Positions 5,741 to 5,902 of a stretch of 5,902 bases of DNA are shown one piece after another (position 1 is the stretch's first letter; each line of letters starts with the position of its first letter). The stretch is from an uncultured Paludibacter sp. Its GTDB lineage: Bacteria > Bacteroidota > Bacteroidia > Bacteroidales > Paludibacteraceae. Both the position numbers and the translations under genes were made by a program. A model generated the notes under the pieces. That model made no database searches. It saw nothing but the letters and a program-made list of their open reading frames with translations, and was not told where the DNA came from. The stretch lies in assembly GCA_937897985.1 (NCBI GenBank), contig CALCBD010000021.1:1-5902 (forward strand), in the 5' to 3' direction.

Positions 5741-5902
5741 GAATTCATAATTAATAATTCACAATTCATAATTAATAAAATCACCGGAAATTCTGAATAT
5801 AAGCCAAGCCTCACCTTTTAGGGGATGGCTTGACAATGAGAATTCATAATTCATAATTAATAATTAATAAAATCACCGGTAATTCTGAATATAAGCCAAG
5901 CC
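5741..5902 (+). repeat. Right tandem array of hairpin-plus-heptad repeats (two units, second cut by window end)
   Basis: Two units start at GAATTCATAATT (5741 and 5840). Each has AATTMAY heptads (five, then four), a leader CGGAAATTCTGAATATAAG (CGGTAA in the second), and AAGCC. The complete hairpin in the first unit pairs CAAGCC (5805-5810) with GGCTTG (5827-5832), and TCACC with GGGGA across one mismatch, around a TTTTA loop with one bulged T. Leader-to-leader distance is 92 bp, while unit starts are 99 bp apart; the 7-bp difference is exactly one heptad. The 30 bases at 5785-5814 match 169-198 of the left array at 25 positions with no gap, so the two arrays belong to one family in one orientation. 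The array begins about 65 bp upstream of the MBL gene start and continues beyond the window. Confidence 0.9.

Overview
The window looks like chromosomal DNA from a member of the Bacteroidota. The evidence is an A+T-rich base composition, A/T-rich rather than Shine-Dalgarno-like start regions, a match to the Bacteroides-type -7 promoter element (TAnnTTTG), a Wzi-like outer-membrane barrel preceded by a kelch-type lipoprotein, and a typical Bacteroidota stand-alone aspartate kinase. Genus cannot be decided from this sequence.

Five intact genes all lie on the minus strand. In transcription order (right to left) they are: a cytosolic metallo-beta-lactamase-fold hydrolase with a complete zinc-ligand set (5676-4831); a monofunctional aspartate kinase (4719-3463); a small MIP18/DUF59 (SufT-type) Fe-S assembly protein (3255-2941); a six-repeat kelch beta-propeller lipoprotein (2901-1888); and a Wzi-family outer-membrane beta-barrel (1822 or 1891 down to 392). 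The first three are housekeeping-type genes with no obvious shared pathway. The last two form a tight envelope pair: the lipoprotein stop codon overlaps a possible ATG of the barrel gene (ATGA), and both products are predicted to reach the outer membrane. The lysC-to-DUF59 gap of about 207 bp holds a hairpin and a candidate promoter, so a transcription-unit boundary is plausible there.

The most unusual content is non-coding. Both edges of the window (1-355 and 5741-5902) carry tandem arrays of what appears to be one repeat family in one orientation. Each unit has an A+T-rich tract built from a degenerate heptad (AATTMAY), then a conserved leader of about 30 bp, then a GC-richer hairpin with AAGCC/GGCTT arms. 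The arrays have diverged in sequence but keep the same layout, a core-to-core period of 91-92 bp, and variable heptad numbers. The left array also has a composite unit with an extra 38 bp and a higher-order duplication of about 220-227 bp. I cannot assign this repeat to a named family, and its function is unknown.

No tRNA, rRNA, CRISPR array, transposase or insertion sequence was recognised.
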